Part shown: piece after piece, positions 18,954-29,086 of the stretch
Layout of the letters: each line of letters begins with the position of its first letter
Position numbering within the stretch: the first letter of the stretch is position 1
Made by a program: the position numbers and the translations under genes
Notes under the pieces: model-generated
What the model was told of the DNA's origin: nothing
Seen by the model: only the letters and a program-made list of their open reading frames with translations
The model's database searches: none
From: Gammaproteobacteria bacterium
Lineage (GTDB): Bacteria > Pseudomonadota > Gammaproteobacteria > Pseudomonadales > Halieaceae
DNA: 64,000 bases
Direction of reading: 5' to 3'
NCBI GenBank assembly: GCA_030427085.1
Contig: JAUHXH010000001.1
Coordinates: forward strand, 1,277,955-1,341,954

Positions 18954-20810
18954 TTGTCTGACCATTTTGACCTGATCCGCCAACGCCTGGCACGGCGCCA
19001 ATTACTGCGTGCCGGCGTTGCCACTTTCGGTGCGGCAGCGCTGTCGCCCCTGGCACACGCCGCCAGCGCCGCCAGCGCCGCCGGCGATAGCATGCCAGCG
19101 GGCTCGAGCGCGCCGGGCTTCCCTTCGCTACCACTGGGCCACGGCCGGAATCACGCACTGGCTGAGGGCTACCGCAGCAAAACCCTGATCCGCTGGGGTG
19201 ACCCACTGGCCGCCGCTGACGCTGAACCTGAATTTCCACTCGATGCCAGCGCCCAGGCCCGGCGCTTCGGCTACAACAACGACTTCATCGCCTATCTGCC
19301 GCTGGACGGCAGCGAGCGGGGCCTCCTGTGTGTCAATCACGAATACAGCATCCCGCACATGATGTTCCCCGGCTATGCCGATGAAGACAGTGCCATCGCC
19401 CAACTTCCAGTCGAGAGTATTCTGGCCGAAATGCATGCTGTGGGGCACAGTGTGGTTGAGATTGCTCGTGACTCAAGCGGCTGGTCGGTAGTGGCTGAGA
19501 GCAAGTACCATCGCCGCCTTTCTCCCCTGACCTCCATGGCAGTCGATGGACCAGCGGCTGGAGATGAGCGACTACAAACACAGCAAGACCCAGCGGGCAG
19601 ATCCCTGCAGGGATTACTGGGCTGCTGCGCGGGAGGCGTCACCCCCTGGGGCACGGTGCTGATTGCCGAAGAGAACTTTGCCGATGTGTTTGCGGGCCAA
19701 CCGGATCGGATCAAAGACAGTCACCCGGTAGAAGCACGGGCCATGTCCGACTACGACATCGGCGACGACAAAATCCACTGGGCCCGCGCCGACCGCCGCT
19801 TCGATATCGAGCACTCCCCCACCGAGTTCAATCGTTTCGGCTGGGTCGTGGAACTAGACCCCTACAACCCGAGCGCAACCCCGATAAAACACACAGCCCT
19901 GGGTCGCTGTGAACACGAAGGAGCGACCGTTGTTGCCGAACCTGGGAAACCCGTGGTGGTGTACAGCGGCGACGACAGCGAAGACCAGTTCGTCTACCGC
20001 TTCGTGTCCAGCGACACCTACCGCCCCGGTGATCGCGCGCACAACCTGCGGCTGTTAAGCACGGGCACTCTTTACGCAGCGCGCTTTGATGATTCCGGTA
20101 AGGGTGAATGGTTGGCACTGCAACACGGCGTGGGGCCGCTCGTTCCCGAGCAGGGATTTAACAGCCAGGCGGATGTACTGATTGACTGCCGGCGCGCCGC
20201 GCGCTTACTGGGTGCCACTCCGATGGATCGGCCCGAGGATGTCGAAACCCACCCGGGTACTGGCCGAGTGTATGTCGCCCTGACCAAGAACAAGGACAAA
20301 ACCGCCGGTAATGTCGCCAACCCCTGCGTACCCAATCCTGCGGGTCATGTGGTAGAGCTACTGCCACCGGGCATCGATGGCGCACGCGATCACCTGGCTA
20401 ATCACTTCACCTGGGATCTGTTCCTGCAGGGAGCTACCGAACAAACTGCGGCGCCCGCTTTATCGAACCCGGATAACATCGCCTTTGATGCTCGTGAACG
20501 CCTGTGGATCAGCACCGATGGCTGCGAGGATTTCGGCCACAACGACGGCTTGTGGTGTACCGCCACCAACGGACCGGAGCGGGCGCGACCACGCTGCCTA
20601 CTGCGCTGTCCGGATGGGGCCGAAGCGTGCGGGCCGACATTCACGCCGGACGGTCGCACTCTGTTTGTCGCCATCCAACATCCTGGCGATATGGACGGTA
20701 GCAGCTACGACAAGCCAGCAACGCGCTGGCCTGACTTCGACTCGACAATACCACCACGCCCGTCCGTTATCGCCATAGAACGCTCCGATGGCAAATTAAT
20801 CGGAGATTAA
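18954..20810 (+). CDS. phoX: PhoX-family alkaline phosphatase (DUF839), Tat-exported
   Basis: 618 residues from a TTG start at 18954, with GGGGC shortly upstream. The N-terminus has a twin-arginine motif (ARRQLLRAG, RR at 14-15) and a hydrophobic run ending near LAHA, so a folded metalloenzyme is probably exported by Tat. DUF839 features include LLGCCAGGVTPWG near residue 224, where PhoX has its Fe-ligating cysteine, then GTVLIAEENFADVF, GRCEHEGATVV, SNPDNIAFDARERLWISTDG and FTPDGRTLFVAIQHPG. PhoX releases phosphate from organic phosphoesters in the periplasm using Ca and Fe. It converges on a TonB-dependent receptor. The exact substrate range is not determined. Confidence 0.88.
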   Translation: MSDHFDLIRQRLARRQLLRAGVATFGAAALSPLAHAASAASAAGDSMPAGSSAPGFPSLPLGHGRNHALAEGYRSKTLIRWGDPLAAADAEPEFPLDASAQARRFGYNNDFIAYLPLDGSERGLLCVNHEYSIPHMMFPGYADEDSAIAQLPVESILAEMHAVGHSVVEIARDSSGWSVVAESKYHRRLSPLTSMAVDGPAAGDERLQTQQDPAGRSLQGLLGCCAGGVTPWGTVLIAEENFADVFAGQPDRIKDSHPVEARAMSDYDIGDDKIHWARADRRFDIEHSPTEFNRFGWVVELDPYNPSATPIKHTALGRCEHEGATVVAEPGKPVVVYSGDDSEDQFVYRFVSSDTYRPGDRAHNLRLLSTGTLYAARFDDSGKGEWLALQHGVGPLVPEQGFNSQADVLIDCRRAARLLGATPMDRPEDVETHPGTGRVYVALTKNKDKTAGNVANPCVPNPAGHVVELLPPGIDGARDHLANHFTWDLFLQGATEQTAAPALSNPDNIAFDARERLWISTDGCEDFGHNDGLWCTATNGPERARPRCLLRCPDGAEACGPTFTPDGRTLFVAIQHPGDMDGSSYDKPATRWPDFDSTIPPRPSVIAIERSDGKLIGD

Positions 20811-20843
20811 AAAAATGGGGGCAACGCCCTGGCGATGCCCCCA
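20809..20843 (-). terminator. Terminator of the TonB-dependent receptor gene
   Basis: TGGGGGCA (20816-20823) and TGCCCCCA (20836-20843) form an 8-bp stem. On the minus strand it is followed by seven T (20815-20809), so it terminates the leftward receptor gene; phoX ends at 20810 on the other strand. Confidence 0.85.
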
Positions 20844-20866
20844 CTGTTCAACGCTTGAACTCTGAA

Positions 20867-23671
20867 CTAGAAGTTAACCACGTTCACACCCAGCACGTAG
20901 GTCGGGCCATACTCTTCGTACTGCCAGTTGTAGCGCGAGTTGTCCTGAAAGGCGTAGCGGGGCTCATCGTTGAGGTTGATACCCTGGAAGTAGACCTGAA
21001 TACTGGGCGTAAGGTCATACTTCACCGACAGGTCCAGTTGGGTATGCTCGCTCATGTAAACGTCTGACGCTTCATCGGAGCCAACCACAATCAACTGCTC
21101 AGACTTGTAGTTCAGCGCCAGACGCAACTGCAGGCCGTAGTTCTCGTAGCCCAGCATGACGTTACCCACCTCCGGCGCCTGCTGTGGCAAATCGACGTCG
21201 CGACCTTCAAACTCGGCGTCACTGTCGCTGAGAGTTGCGTTCACTCCGAACATAAAACCGTTGTCGAAGTTACGTACCCAGGCCAGTTCTAAACCCAGTA
21301 GTTCCGCACCGCCGCCGTTAACGAACTGGAGCGCATCCACGTCGGTGATTTGCGAAGCGGGGACATTGACCAGATTTAACCAGGATGTCAGGTCCAGTGT
21401 GTCAGACACGTCGGCTTGCGCGATGAAGTTGTCGATGTCCTTGTAGAACAGGCCGGCACTCAGCACGCCCACATCGCCGGGGTAGTATTCAAAGGACAGG
21501 TCGAAGTTAACCGATTCGTACGGGTCCAGGTCAGCGTTGCCCAGTTCCTCGATCACGAATTCCGTTTCGCCGTCTTCCTCTTCGATTTCCGCCAGTGAGG
21601 ACGGATTCAGCGCGCCAAAGCTCGGCCGCGACAAGGTCTGGCTGAGCGCTGCACGCGCCACCCAGTTCTCGCCACCGTTATAGCGCAACAGGAAGCTGGG
21701 CAGGATGTAGTCGTAGTCGGAGTCAAAGCTGGTATCGCCGAAGCCGGTCGCCTCACGATCCTCAGTTTCACTTTCGTATACCGTACCGGCAGCGCCGCTG
21801 CTGGACAGTTCGGTCAGCTCGTATCGCAAACCGGCAATTGCACGCCAGTCACCGATATCAGTGGTCAACATGATGTAGGCCGCTTTCACGTCCTCTTCGA
21901 CGACATAGTCGCCAACCGTCGATTCGGTCAAGGTCTCGTCGGCATTCAGGTTATCGGCACCCAGTTGGCCTGCAAAACTGCGAATTGCGCCGGGTGACAG
22001 CCCAAAACCAAACATTGGCTGCAGCAGGTTGTAGTCTACAAACTGGTCAGTGGCGAAGTCTGCGGCGGTAAACTCACCCAGGCTGTCGAAGTCGTCGTAG
22101 ACTTCGATGGTGGATTCCCGGGTTTTTTCCCGGCTGCGCCACAGGCCACCAAATTTCACTACCGACGGTGCACCCGCCAGATTGAATTCGCGACTGATAT
22201 CGAGATTCAGCGTAACAGCCTCGTCTTCGACCAGGTTGTCTTCCACCACCAATTCGTCCAGTTCAAATTCCTGGGGCGCGTAAGCCAGTGCATCTACGCG
22301 GAAATCGGGAATTTCACCGAAGCTGTTGATCGCCAGGGGCGCGTCGGGCCCAGCGAAATCCGTATCACGGCGATCCGGCTCCGCCTCTTCCGCATAGCTG
22401 TAACCCACCGCGTACTCGAAGGTCCAGCGGCCAACCAGGTTTTTACCGCCCAGGCTGGTGGACAGGATTTGCTGGGTTTCTGTACGGTCCTTCAGGCTAC
22501 GCTGATATTCCGCTTCTTCGAAGGAAGCGGCGTTCCTGGAGATAGAGACGAGAGTATCTTCATCGGGCTCTACTTCCATGCGCTGACGGATCTCGAAGTC
22601 CTCGAAATCGCTGAACAGGGTGCGCAGGTAATACTCACTGGCGTCCGTGGGGCGCCAGTCCAGGTTGACCGCCAGACCAGTCCGCTCACGGGTGATAGCG
22701 TAGTCGCGGAATTCGGGCTGCTCGGGGTAGCGATAATCGTCAAACTCGACCCACCCCCCGTCGTGCTCCAGATTCTTCGAGCCGAAATCGCGCTCAGACC
22801 AGGTCAGTGCGGCAGCAACAGCAAAGGTGTCATTCCACTGATCGGAATAGGTGGCGGACAGCTTCGGTGAATATTCGCCCACCAGATCGTTGTAGCCGCC
22901 CTCGGCGCTCGCTTTCCAGTAAGTGCCATCACGGTCAAAACCGCTGAGACTCTTCACATTCACGGTACCGCCGATCGCATCCCCTTCCATGTCGGCAGTA
23001 AAGGTTTTGTGGACTTCCAATGTCTCCAGCAGGTCACTGGGGATCACGTCCAGCGCCACCGCGCGTTGATCGGCATCCGGCGAACCCACTTCCAGGCCGT
23101 TGATGTTGACCGTCGCCAGACTAGGGGACAGACCCCGAATACCCACATAGCGACCTTCCCCCTGGTCGCGCTCGATAAACACACCCGGCGCACGTTGCAG
23201 GGCCTCGGCGATATTGGAGTCGGGCAAGTTGCCCACCGTATCCGCGCTGATCACATCGACGATGTTGTTTGCCGCACGTTGCTGGTTCAGCGCCCGGGCG
23301 ATGGAGCCGCGCTGGCCGTGAACGATCAGGTTTTCCATTCCGGGCACGTCTTCGCCAATCTGGACGTTGTGGACCGCGATGCCTTGTTCGCCAACGGTCA
23401 CACGGCTCTCCACTTTATCCGCCCCCAGGTAGTTCACTACCAGGGTGTAGGTTCCAGGCGGAACATCGGCAAACACATAGCGCCCGTCTTCACTGGTACG
23501 GGCCTGCAGGTTCAATTCCTTCAGGGTCACCATGGCGGAACCGAAGAAGGCCTCTTCCCCCTGGTCAGTGACCCGGCCTTCCAGTCGCGCCGCCTGACTA
23601 TTGGCCGCGAGCAGCGCTCCGCCACACATCATGACAGCCGCCAGCACCTTCCGATCAAATGGTATGTTCAC
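20867..23671 (-). CDS. TonB-dependent outer-membrane receptor with N-terminal carboxypeptidase-like domain
   Basis: 934 residues from GTG 23671, chosen because it opens the signal peptide (VNIPFDRKVLAAVMMCGG to SQA); an in-frame ATG at 23728 adds a polar leader. A carboxypeptidase-regulatory-like fold follows at about 28-105 (LEGRVTDQGEEAFFGSAMVT, RYVFADVPPGTYTL). Next come the plug (VGNLPDSNIAEALQRAPGV) and a long barrel ending in VVNF with the C-terminal aromatic. This architecture is the Caulobacter/Xanthomonas-type receptor class that takes up sugars and other complex organics. It converges on phoX, so a phosphorylated ligand is possible but unproven. A terminator lies immediately downstream. 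Confidence 0.93.
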   Translation of the reverse strand: MNIPFDRKVLAAVMMCGGALLAANSQAARLEGRVTDQGEEAFFGSAMVTLKELNLQARTSEDGRYVFADVPPGTYTLVVNYLGADKVESRVTVGEQGIAVHNVQIGEDVPGMENLIVHGQRGSIARALNQQRAANNIVDVISADTVGNLPDSNIAEALQRAPGVFIERDQGEGRYVGIRGLSPSLATVNINGLEVGSPDADQRAVALDVIPSDLLETLEVHKTFTADMEGDAIGGTVNVKSLSGFDRDGTYWKASAEGGYNDLVGEYSPKLSATYSDQWNDTFAVAAALTWSERDFGSKNLEHDGGWVEFDDYRYPEQPEFRDYAITRERTGLAVNLDWRPTDASEYYLRTLFSDFEDFEIRQRMEVEPDEDTLVSISRNAASFEEAEYQRSLKDRTETQQILSTSLGGKNLVGRWTFEYAVGYSYAEEAEPDRRDTDFAGPDAPLAINSFGEIPDFRVDALAYAPQEFELDELVVEDNLVEDEAVTLNLDISREFNLAGAPSVVKFGGLWRSREKTRESTIEVYDDFDSLGEFTAADFATDQFVDYNLLQPMFGFGLSPGAIRSFAGQLGADNLNADETLTESTVGDYVVEEDVKAAYIMLTTDIGDWRAIAGLRYELTELSSSGAAGTVYESETEDREATGFGDTSFDSDYDYILPSFLLRYNGGENWVARAALSQTLSRPSFGALNPSSLAEIEEEDGETEFVIEELGNADLDPYESVNFDLSFEYYPGDVGVLSAGLFYKDIDNFIAQADVSDTLDLTSWLNLVNVPASQITDVDALQFVNGGGAELLGLELAWVRNFDNGFMFGVNATLSDSDAEFEGRDVDLPQQAPEVGNVMLGYENYGLQLRLALNYKSEQLIVVGSDEASDVYMSEHTQLDLSVKYDLTPSIQVYFQGINLNDEPRYAFQDNSRYNWQYEEYGPTYVLGVNVVNF

Positions 23672-23814
23672 TCGTTTTTCCCCAGTTGTATTTTTGAGTG
23701 GCAACACCGTAGTACCGATCTGTGACATTCAGGTTGCAAGTGTGTGAAAGATGTATGCACACGCTCCCGCAGTTCAGGTGCGCGAACCCGGTTGAACGCG
23801 TATCATTGCGGCCC

Positions 23815-25056
23815 ATGTCGACGAATCGCTTTCCGCCCAAACAATTCCCCTGGCGTTCCGCCGGGGCACTGTTCTTTTTTGTCTCTGCCCTCATCGGCTT
23901 CGAGTCGGGAGTAGCGGTCACCGAGCGCCCCGACATCGTGGACGCCGGCACCCTCACCCGTGCCTATTACAGCCTGAGCCTGTTCGTGGTGGGTGGCGTG
24001 GACCTGGGTACACCTTACGGTGGCACCCCCTGGGCCCTGGGACTGGTCTGGTTGTCCTACTTCGGCGCCCCCATCCTCGCGGCCTCTACCCTGATCGGTG
24101 CGCTGTTGCGCGCGCTGGCGCCGCAGAGTTGGGGTTTGCGCCGCCTCAAGGACCACGTGATTGTGGTGGGCGATGGCGAGTTGGCGCTGAGTTACCTGCG
24201 CGTGTTACGCGAACACCAACCGCGAGTGTCTCTGGTGGTGGTCAGCTCCAGTGCCCAGTCGCCGGTACGGCCGGAATTGGAAGAGGACTTCGGGGCCCGA
24301 GTGGTAACGGGCGACCCAACACATGAGTACTTCCTGAAACGCCTTCGCGTGCAACGAGCGCGGCGAATTCTCTTGCTGGATGACAACAGCCTGCGCAGCT
24401 ATGAAGCCGCGAGCATCCTGCTCCATCTGGCCCCGGATATGGGCAACCGCATCGTGATCCACTGCGGCAACCTGCGCTTTATGCGGGCCATGGAAAACAC
24501 CCGCGTGGCGAAGATGTGTGAAACTTTCAACACTTATCACCTGGCCGCTTCAGGCCTGGTACGCAGCCACTTGCTCCACCATTTCCGGGATACTCACAGC
24601 CGCGATAAAGTTGTGCTGGCGGGTTTTGGTCGCTTCGGGCAAACCATTCTGGAAGAGCTGCAAAAAAGCGCCGCCGACGAGATCGACACCGTGATGATTA
24701 TCGACAAGGACGCCCACCGGCGCATTCTGGTGGCGGACGAGCAAATGAAATACGCCGGTGGTTACAAGCGCAAACTCTATGAAGGCGATATTTCTCATCC
24801 CGAGGTGTGGCAGCAGGTAAGGCACGAAAACAAATTGCTCGGCGACAACGCCGTGTTCGTGCTGGGCACCGGTCGTGAGGAAGAGAACCTGCGCACCGCA
24901 CTGTGGATTCGCCGGCAGTCCCCGGAAGCGCTGGTCATCGCGCGCAGTAGCACCCAGTCCCACTTCGCCACGGAAGTGGGCGAGGACCACGATATCGTCA
25001 GTATCAGCATCAACCAGCTGGTAGAGGACAATATCCCCCGCGCCTGGCTGAACTGA
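23815..25056 (+). CDS. K+-channel-like membrane protein with two TrkA-N/RCK domains
   Basis: 413 residues from the ATG at 23815; an in-frame ATG at 23722 would add 31 residues lacking membrane character. The membrane part has a helix at about 14-35, a re-entrant-like segment with GGVDLG at 60-65, and a helix at about 74-100. This is the layout of a two-TM K+ channel, but with GGVDLG where GYGDLG-type filters sit. Two nucleotide-binding domains follow: VIVVGDGELALSYL (from about 115) and VVLAGFGRFGQTI (from about 266). Such proteins gate or regulate K+ flux at the inner membrane. The altered filter leaves ion selectivity open. Confidence 0.78.
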   Translation: MSTNRFPPKQFPWRSAGALFFFVSALIGFESGVAVTERPDIVDAGTLTRAYYSLSLFVVGGVDLGTPYGGTPWALGLVWLSYFGAPILAASTLIGALLRALAPQSWGLRRLKDHVIVVGDGELALSYLRVLREHQPRVSLVVVSSSAQSPVRPELEEDFGARVVTGDPTHEYFLKRLRVQRARRILLLDDNSLRSYEAASILLHLAPDMGNRIVIHCGNLRFMRAMENTRVAKMCETFNTYHLAASGLVRSHLLHHFRDTHSRDKVVLAGFGRFGQTILEELQKSAADEIDTVMIIDKDAHRRILVADEQMKYAGGYKRKLYEGDISHPEVWQQVRHENKLLGDNAVFVLGTGREEENLRTALWIRRQSPEALVIARSSTQSHFATEVGEDHDIVSISINQLVEDNIPRAWLN

Positions 25057-25067
25057 TACCGACCGGC

Positions 25068-26600
25068 TTACTCCCCTATCGCCAGCAGCGCGAGTTCAGG
25101 GCTCGTCATGGTGCCACTCGACACGATCTGCCGCGCCAGCTCGATATCTGGCGCAAAGTAGCGATCTTCCTGATAGAAGGGCACATCCGTGCGCACCCTC
25201 TCATGCAGGCGCTGCAAACTACGGGACGTTTTTAACGGCCCCCGGAAATCGATCCCTTGGCAGGCGGCCAATAACTCCACCGCCAGCACGCCGGCGGTGT
25301 TGTTGGCCATGTCTTGCAGGCGCCGGGCGGCGAAGGTGGCCATGCTGACATGGTCCTCCTGATTGGCCGAGGTGGGCAAGCTGTCCACCGACGCCGGATG
25401 CGCGAGTGTTTTGTTCTCGCTCGCCAGCGCGGCGGCCGTGACCTGGGCGATCATAAAACCTGAATTCAGGCCGCCGTTCTCCACCAGGAACGGGGGGAGT
25501 TGGCTGAGGTGGGAATCGATCAACAACGCCATACGCCGTTCCGACAGCGCGCCAATTTCCGCGATCACAATCGCCAACAAATCAGCGACCTGCGCCACGG
25601 GCTCGGCATGGAAGTTGCCACCGGAAAGCACTTCGCCGGCTTCGGGGAACACCAGCGGATTATCCGACACGGCATTGGCTTCGATGGTTAGCACACGTGA
25701 TGCGTGGCGCAGATTGTCCAGACAGGCCCCGAGCACCTGAGGCTGGCAGCGTAGAGAATACGGGTCCTGTACACGGGTGCAGTCCAGGTGGGATGCTCGA
25801 ATCGCGCTACCGGCCAGCAGGGCCCGGAACACCGCTGCCACATCCTGTTGCCCCTGATGCCCGCGTACAGCGTGGATACGATCATCGAAGGGCGCATCAC
25901 TGCCCAGTGCAGCATCTACAGAGAGTCCGCCAACCAGCACCGCAGAGTGCATGAGGCGTTCGCCGGCAAACAAACCTGACAATGCCAACGCGGTTGAAGT
26001 CTGGGTGCCGTTTAACAGCGCCAGGCCCTCTTTCGGACCGGGCACCAACACTTCCAGGCCGGCACGTTGCAAGCCTTCCGTGGCCGGAAGAATTTTGCCC
26101 TGATGACGTACTTCGCCAACACCCAGTAATACGCAGGACAGGTGCGCCAGCGGTGCCAGATCACCCGAGGCCCCCACCGAGCCCTGCCCGGGAATACAGG
26201 GGTAGACCTGAGCGTTGAGCAGCGCGATCAGCGCATCGATCACCTCTTCGCGAACGCCGGAGTAACCCCGCGCGAGGGAGTTGATCTTCAGCACCATCAT
26301 CAGGCGTACCTGGGCGTCGCTCAACAACTCGCCGGTACCACAAGCGTGGGACAGAATCAGATTGCGTTGTAACGCACGCAGATCGCTGGCTTCTATCCGC
26401 TGGCTGGCCAACAGCCCAAAGCCGGTATTGATGCCATAGACCGTGCGTGCATCCGAGATCACTTCATCGACGGTGGCTGCAGACGCGGTTATTCCTTCGC
26501 GGCAGGCGGGGTCGAGTTGCACTCGTACCGGTTTGTAGTAGGCACGGCGCAGTTGTTCCAGGCTCATGCGCCCCGGGCGCAGCAGGAGAGATTCGCTCAT
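25068..26600 (-). CDS. hutH: Histidine ammonia-lyase
   Basis: 510 residues. It eliminates ammonia from histidine to give urocanate, the first step of the pathway. The self-forming MIO cofactor triad Ala-Ser-Gly is at 144-146 in [23 protein letters not shown] near residue 55 carries the catalytic tyrosine. The start at 26600 (GAGGG upstream) is preferred to a TTG at 26615 that overlaps hutU. It is the distal gene of the leftward arm hutC-hutU-hutH. Length is normal for the family. Confidence 0.97.
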   Translation of the reverse strand: MSESLLLRPGRMSLEQLRRAYYKPVRVQLDPACREGITASAATVDEVISDARTVYGINTGFGLLASQRIEASDLRALQRNLILSHACGTGELLSDAQVRLMMVLKINSLARGYSGVREEVIDALIALLNAQVYPCIPGQGSVGASGDLAPLAHLSCVLLGVGEVRHQGKILPATEGLQRAGLEVLVPGPKEGLALLNGTQTSTALALSGLFAGERLMHSAVLVGGLSVDAALGSDAPFDDRIHAVRGHQGQQDVAAVFRALLAGSAIRASHLDCTRVQDPYSLRCQPQVLGACLDNLRHASRVLTIEANAVSDNPLVFPEAGEVLSGGNFHAEPVAQVADLLAIVIAEIGALSERRMALLIDSHLSQLPPFLVENGGLNSGFMIAQVTAAALASENKTLAHPASVDSLPTSANQEDHVSMATFAARRLQDMANNTAGVLAVELLAACQGIDFRGPLKTSRSLQRLHERVRTDVPFYQEDRYFAPDIELARQIVSSGTMTSPELALLAIGE

Positions 26601-26611
26601 GGTATCGGCCC

Positions 26612-28300
26612 TCAATCCCGGTTCAGCATGGGCAGGTTCAAGCCCTGTTCATGCGCGCACTCAATCGCTTCGGGATAACCGGCATCCGCGTGACGCATTA
26701 CGCCGGTACCGGGGTCGTTGTGCAGCACCCGCGCGATTCTACGCGCTGCGTCCTCGGTGCCGTCGCAAACGATGACTACCCCCGAATGCTGGGAGAAGCC
26801 CATTCCCACGCCGCCGCCGTGATGGAGGCTGACCCAGGTGGCTCCGCTGGCGGTGTTGAGCAAAGCGTTCAACAACGGCCAGTCGGATACCGCGTCGGAA
26901 CCATCGCGCATCGCTTCGGTTTCCCGGTTGGGACTGGCGACAGAACCGGAATCCAGATGGTCCCGCCCGATGACCACCGGCGCCTTCAGTTCGCCGCGCG
27001 CCACCATTTCATTGAATGCCAGGCCGAGTTTGGCCCGCTGCCCCAGGCCTACCCAGCAGATCCGTGCAGGCAGGCCCTGGAACTGGATGCGCTCGGCGGC
27101 CATGTCGAGCCAGTTGTGCAGGTGGGCATCGTCGGGGATGAGTTCCTTCACTTTGCGATCGGTAGCGTAGATATCTTCCGGATCGCCGGACAGCGCAGCC
27201 CAGCGGAAGGGGCCAATGCCGCGGCAGAACAGCGGACGCACATAGGCAGGTACAAAACCGGGAAAGTCGAAGGCATTTTCAACCCCTTCTTCCAAAGCCA
27301 CCTGACGGATGTTGTTGCCGTAATCGAAGGTGGGGATACCCTGGGCGGCGAAGTCCAGCATGGCGCGTACATGGCGAGCCATGGAGGCGCGCGCAGCCTG
27401 CATTACGCCGGCGGGATCTTCGCGGCGGCCTCGTTGCCACTGCTCGAGCGTCCACCCTTCCGGCAGATAGCCGTTCAAGGGGTCGTGGGCAGAGGTCTGG
27501 TCAGTAACCGCATCGGGGCGCACACCCATTTCTACCATTTGCGGCAGAACTTCCGCAGCATTGCCCAGCAGGCCGACGGATATGGCGCGACCCTCAGTTT
27601 TAGCTTCGTCGAGTAGTTGCAGCGCATGTTCCAGGTTGTCGGCCCGGCAATCGAGATAACCGGTGCGTAGACGGAAATCGATACGGTCCGGTTGGCATTC
27701 CACCGCCAACATCGAAGCGCCGGCCATGGTAGCCGCAAGCGGTTGCGCACCGCCCATGCCGCCCAGCCCTGCCGTCAGTATCCAGCGTCCGCTGAGGTCA
27801 CCACCGAAGTGCTGCCGCCCCATTTCAACAAAGGTTTCGTAAGTCCCCTGCACAATGCCCTGACTGCCGATATAGATCCACGAGCCAGCCGTCATCTGGC
27901 CGTACATCATCAAGCCCTTGCGATCCAGTTCGTTGAAGTGCTCCCAGTTGGCCCAGTGCGGCACCAGGTTGGAGTTGGCAATCAATACACGCGGGGCATC
28001 AGCGTGGGTGGGGAACACGCCCACCGGCTTACCCGATTGCACCAGCAGAGTTTCGTCGTCGCCCAGTTCCTTGAGGGCGGCAACCAACACGTCGTAGCAG
28101 GCCCAGTTGCGCGCCGCCCGGCCAATACCACCGTAGACCACTAAAGACTGCGGGTCCTCCGCCACCTCGGGGTCGAGGTTGTTCATCAACATCCGCAGGG
28201 GGGCTTCGGAGAGCCAACTGCGGGCGTTTAACTGGTCGCCACGCGGCGCGCGAATGTCGCGAGTGGGATCTACTCGGGGATCAATGATGGGCTTGCTCAT
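26612..28300 (-). CDS. hutU: Urocanate hydratase (urocanase)
   Basis: 562 residues, NAD+-containing enzyme that converts urocanate to imidazolonepropionate. Characteristic stretches are [67 protein letters not shown] and the C-terminal [19 protein letters not shown]. Length is normal for the family. It lies 2 bp downstream of hutC and 11 bp before hutH, all in one leftward operon controlled from the operator at 29051-29082. Confidence 0.98.
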   Translation of the reverse strand: MSKPIIDPRVDPTRDIRAPRGDQLNARSWLSEAPLRMLMNNLDPEVAEDPQSLVVYGGIGRAARNWACYDVLVAALKELGDDETLLVQSGKPVGVFPTHADAPRVLIANSNLVPHWANWEHFNELDRKGLMMYGQMTAGSWIYIGSQGIVQGTYETFVEMGRQHFGGDLSGRWILTAGLGGMGGAQPLAATMAGASMLAVECQPDRIDFRLRTGYLDCRADNLEHALQLLDEAKTEGRAISVGLLGNAAEVLPQMVEMGVRPDAVTDQTSAHDPLNGYLPEGWTLEQWQRGRREDPAGVMQAARASMARHVRAMLDFAAQGIPTFDYGNNIRQVALEEGVENAFDFPGFVPAYVRPLFCRGIGPFRWAALSGDPEDIYATDRKVKELIPDDAHLHNWLDMAAERIQFQGLPARICWVGLGQRAKLGLAFNEMVARGELKAPVVIGRDHLDSGSVASPNRETEAMRDGSDAVSDWPLLNALLNTASGATWVSLHHGGGVGMGFSQHSGVVIVCDGTEDAARRIARVLHNDPGTGVMRHADAGYPEAIECAHEQGLNLPMLNRD

Positions 28301-28302
28301 GG

Positions 28303-29025
28303 TTACCTCGCCAGGACCGGGGGCCGGTCAGGTTTGAAGCGGCTACCAAGGTGGTAGCGGCTGTTCGGATGAATAAGGTGTGCTGCGCTGGCCACGGCCT
28401 CGCCCGACCAGGTGCGTCGACGCAGCAATATACAGGGCTCTGCTTGTGCTAGTTCCAGCAGTGTAGTCGTGGTGGCGTCTGGCAGGATGGCCTCGATGAT
28501 GTGTTCGGCTTCCGTCAGGGGCGCTTCTTCCACCAGGTACTCACTCGGAGTAGTGGCACTGAAGTCCTGTGCCAGATATTCAGGCACCAGCGCCGGATTG
28601 ACCCAGCGCTTCTCCAGCTGAATTGGCAGATTGTTCTCCCGATGGACAACTACCGAGTGAAACACCTCGGCATCGCGCGGCAGGCCCAGGGCCAGCGCCA
28701 CGTCAGGGCTGGCTGACTCGCTTTGCAGCGTAACCAGGTCCGCCGTGTAGTGATGGCCCCGCCCGCGTACTTCGTCGGCAATGGCTCGAATTTCGAACAG
28801 CGGCGCCTGCGGAACGTGCTCGGCCACAAAGGTACCCACACCGTGGACCCGGGTCAGCACGCCCTCACTGGTCAATTCCCGCAGGGCCCGGTTGGCCGTC
28901 ATGCGACTCACGCCAAAACGCGCCGCCAACTCATTCTCGGAATCCACACGGTGACCTACCGCCCAGACGCCACGATCGATCTGGTCACAGATATAGTGTT
29001 TAAGCTTCTGATAGTGGGGCTGCAC
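28303..29025 (-). CDS. hutC: Histidine utilisation repressor, GntR/HutC family
   Basis: 240 residues from GTG 29025, which has AGGAC about 7 bases upstream. The N-terminal winged helix includes [20 protein letters not shown] and GVGTFVAEH. The C-terminal UTRA domain (about 90-235) should bind urocanate, the known inducer of HutC proteins. First gene of the leftward operon. The 32-bp palindrome just upstream is its predicted operator, so the repressor would be autoregulated and would control both arms of the locus. Confidence 0.94.
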   Translation of the reverse strand: MQPHYQKLKHYICDQIDRGVWAVGHRVDSENELAARFGVSRMTANRALRELTSEGVLTRVHGVGTFVAEHVPQAPLFEIRAIADEVRGRGHHYTADLVTLQSESASPDVALALGLPRDAEVFHSVVVHRENNLPIQLEKRWVNPALVPEYLAQDFSATTPSEYLVEEAPLTEAEHIIEAILPDATTTTLLELAQAEPCILLRRRTWSGEAVASAAHLIHPNSRYHLGSRFKPDRPPVLAR

Positions 29026-29050
29026 GGTTTGTCCTGCGGGGATGGAGCCA

Positions 29051-29082
29051 TGGACTATACTTGTCTATACAAGTATAGTCCA
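29051..29082. promoter_or_regulatory. hut operator palindrome with embedded divergent promoters
   Basis: Two perfect 14-bp arms, TGGACTATACTTGT (29051-29064) and ACAAGTATAGTCCA (29069-29082), flank CTAT. The core CTTGT-N4-ACAAG matches the kind of site recognised by GntR/HutC proteins. Each strand also contains TGGACT and TATAGT 17 bp apart: plus strand 29051-29056 and 29074-29079; minus strand 29082-29077 and 29059-29054. A single palindrome may thus hold both divergent promoters and the operator. Confidence 0.8.
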
Positions 29083-29086
29083 CCGC

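Noticed and set aside
26447..27616. 389-residue plus-strand frame
   Set aside because: Antisense to hutU and the start of hutH; no motif or ribosome site.
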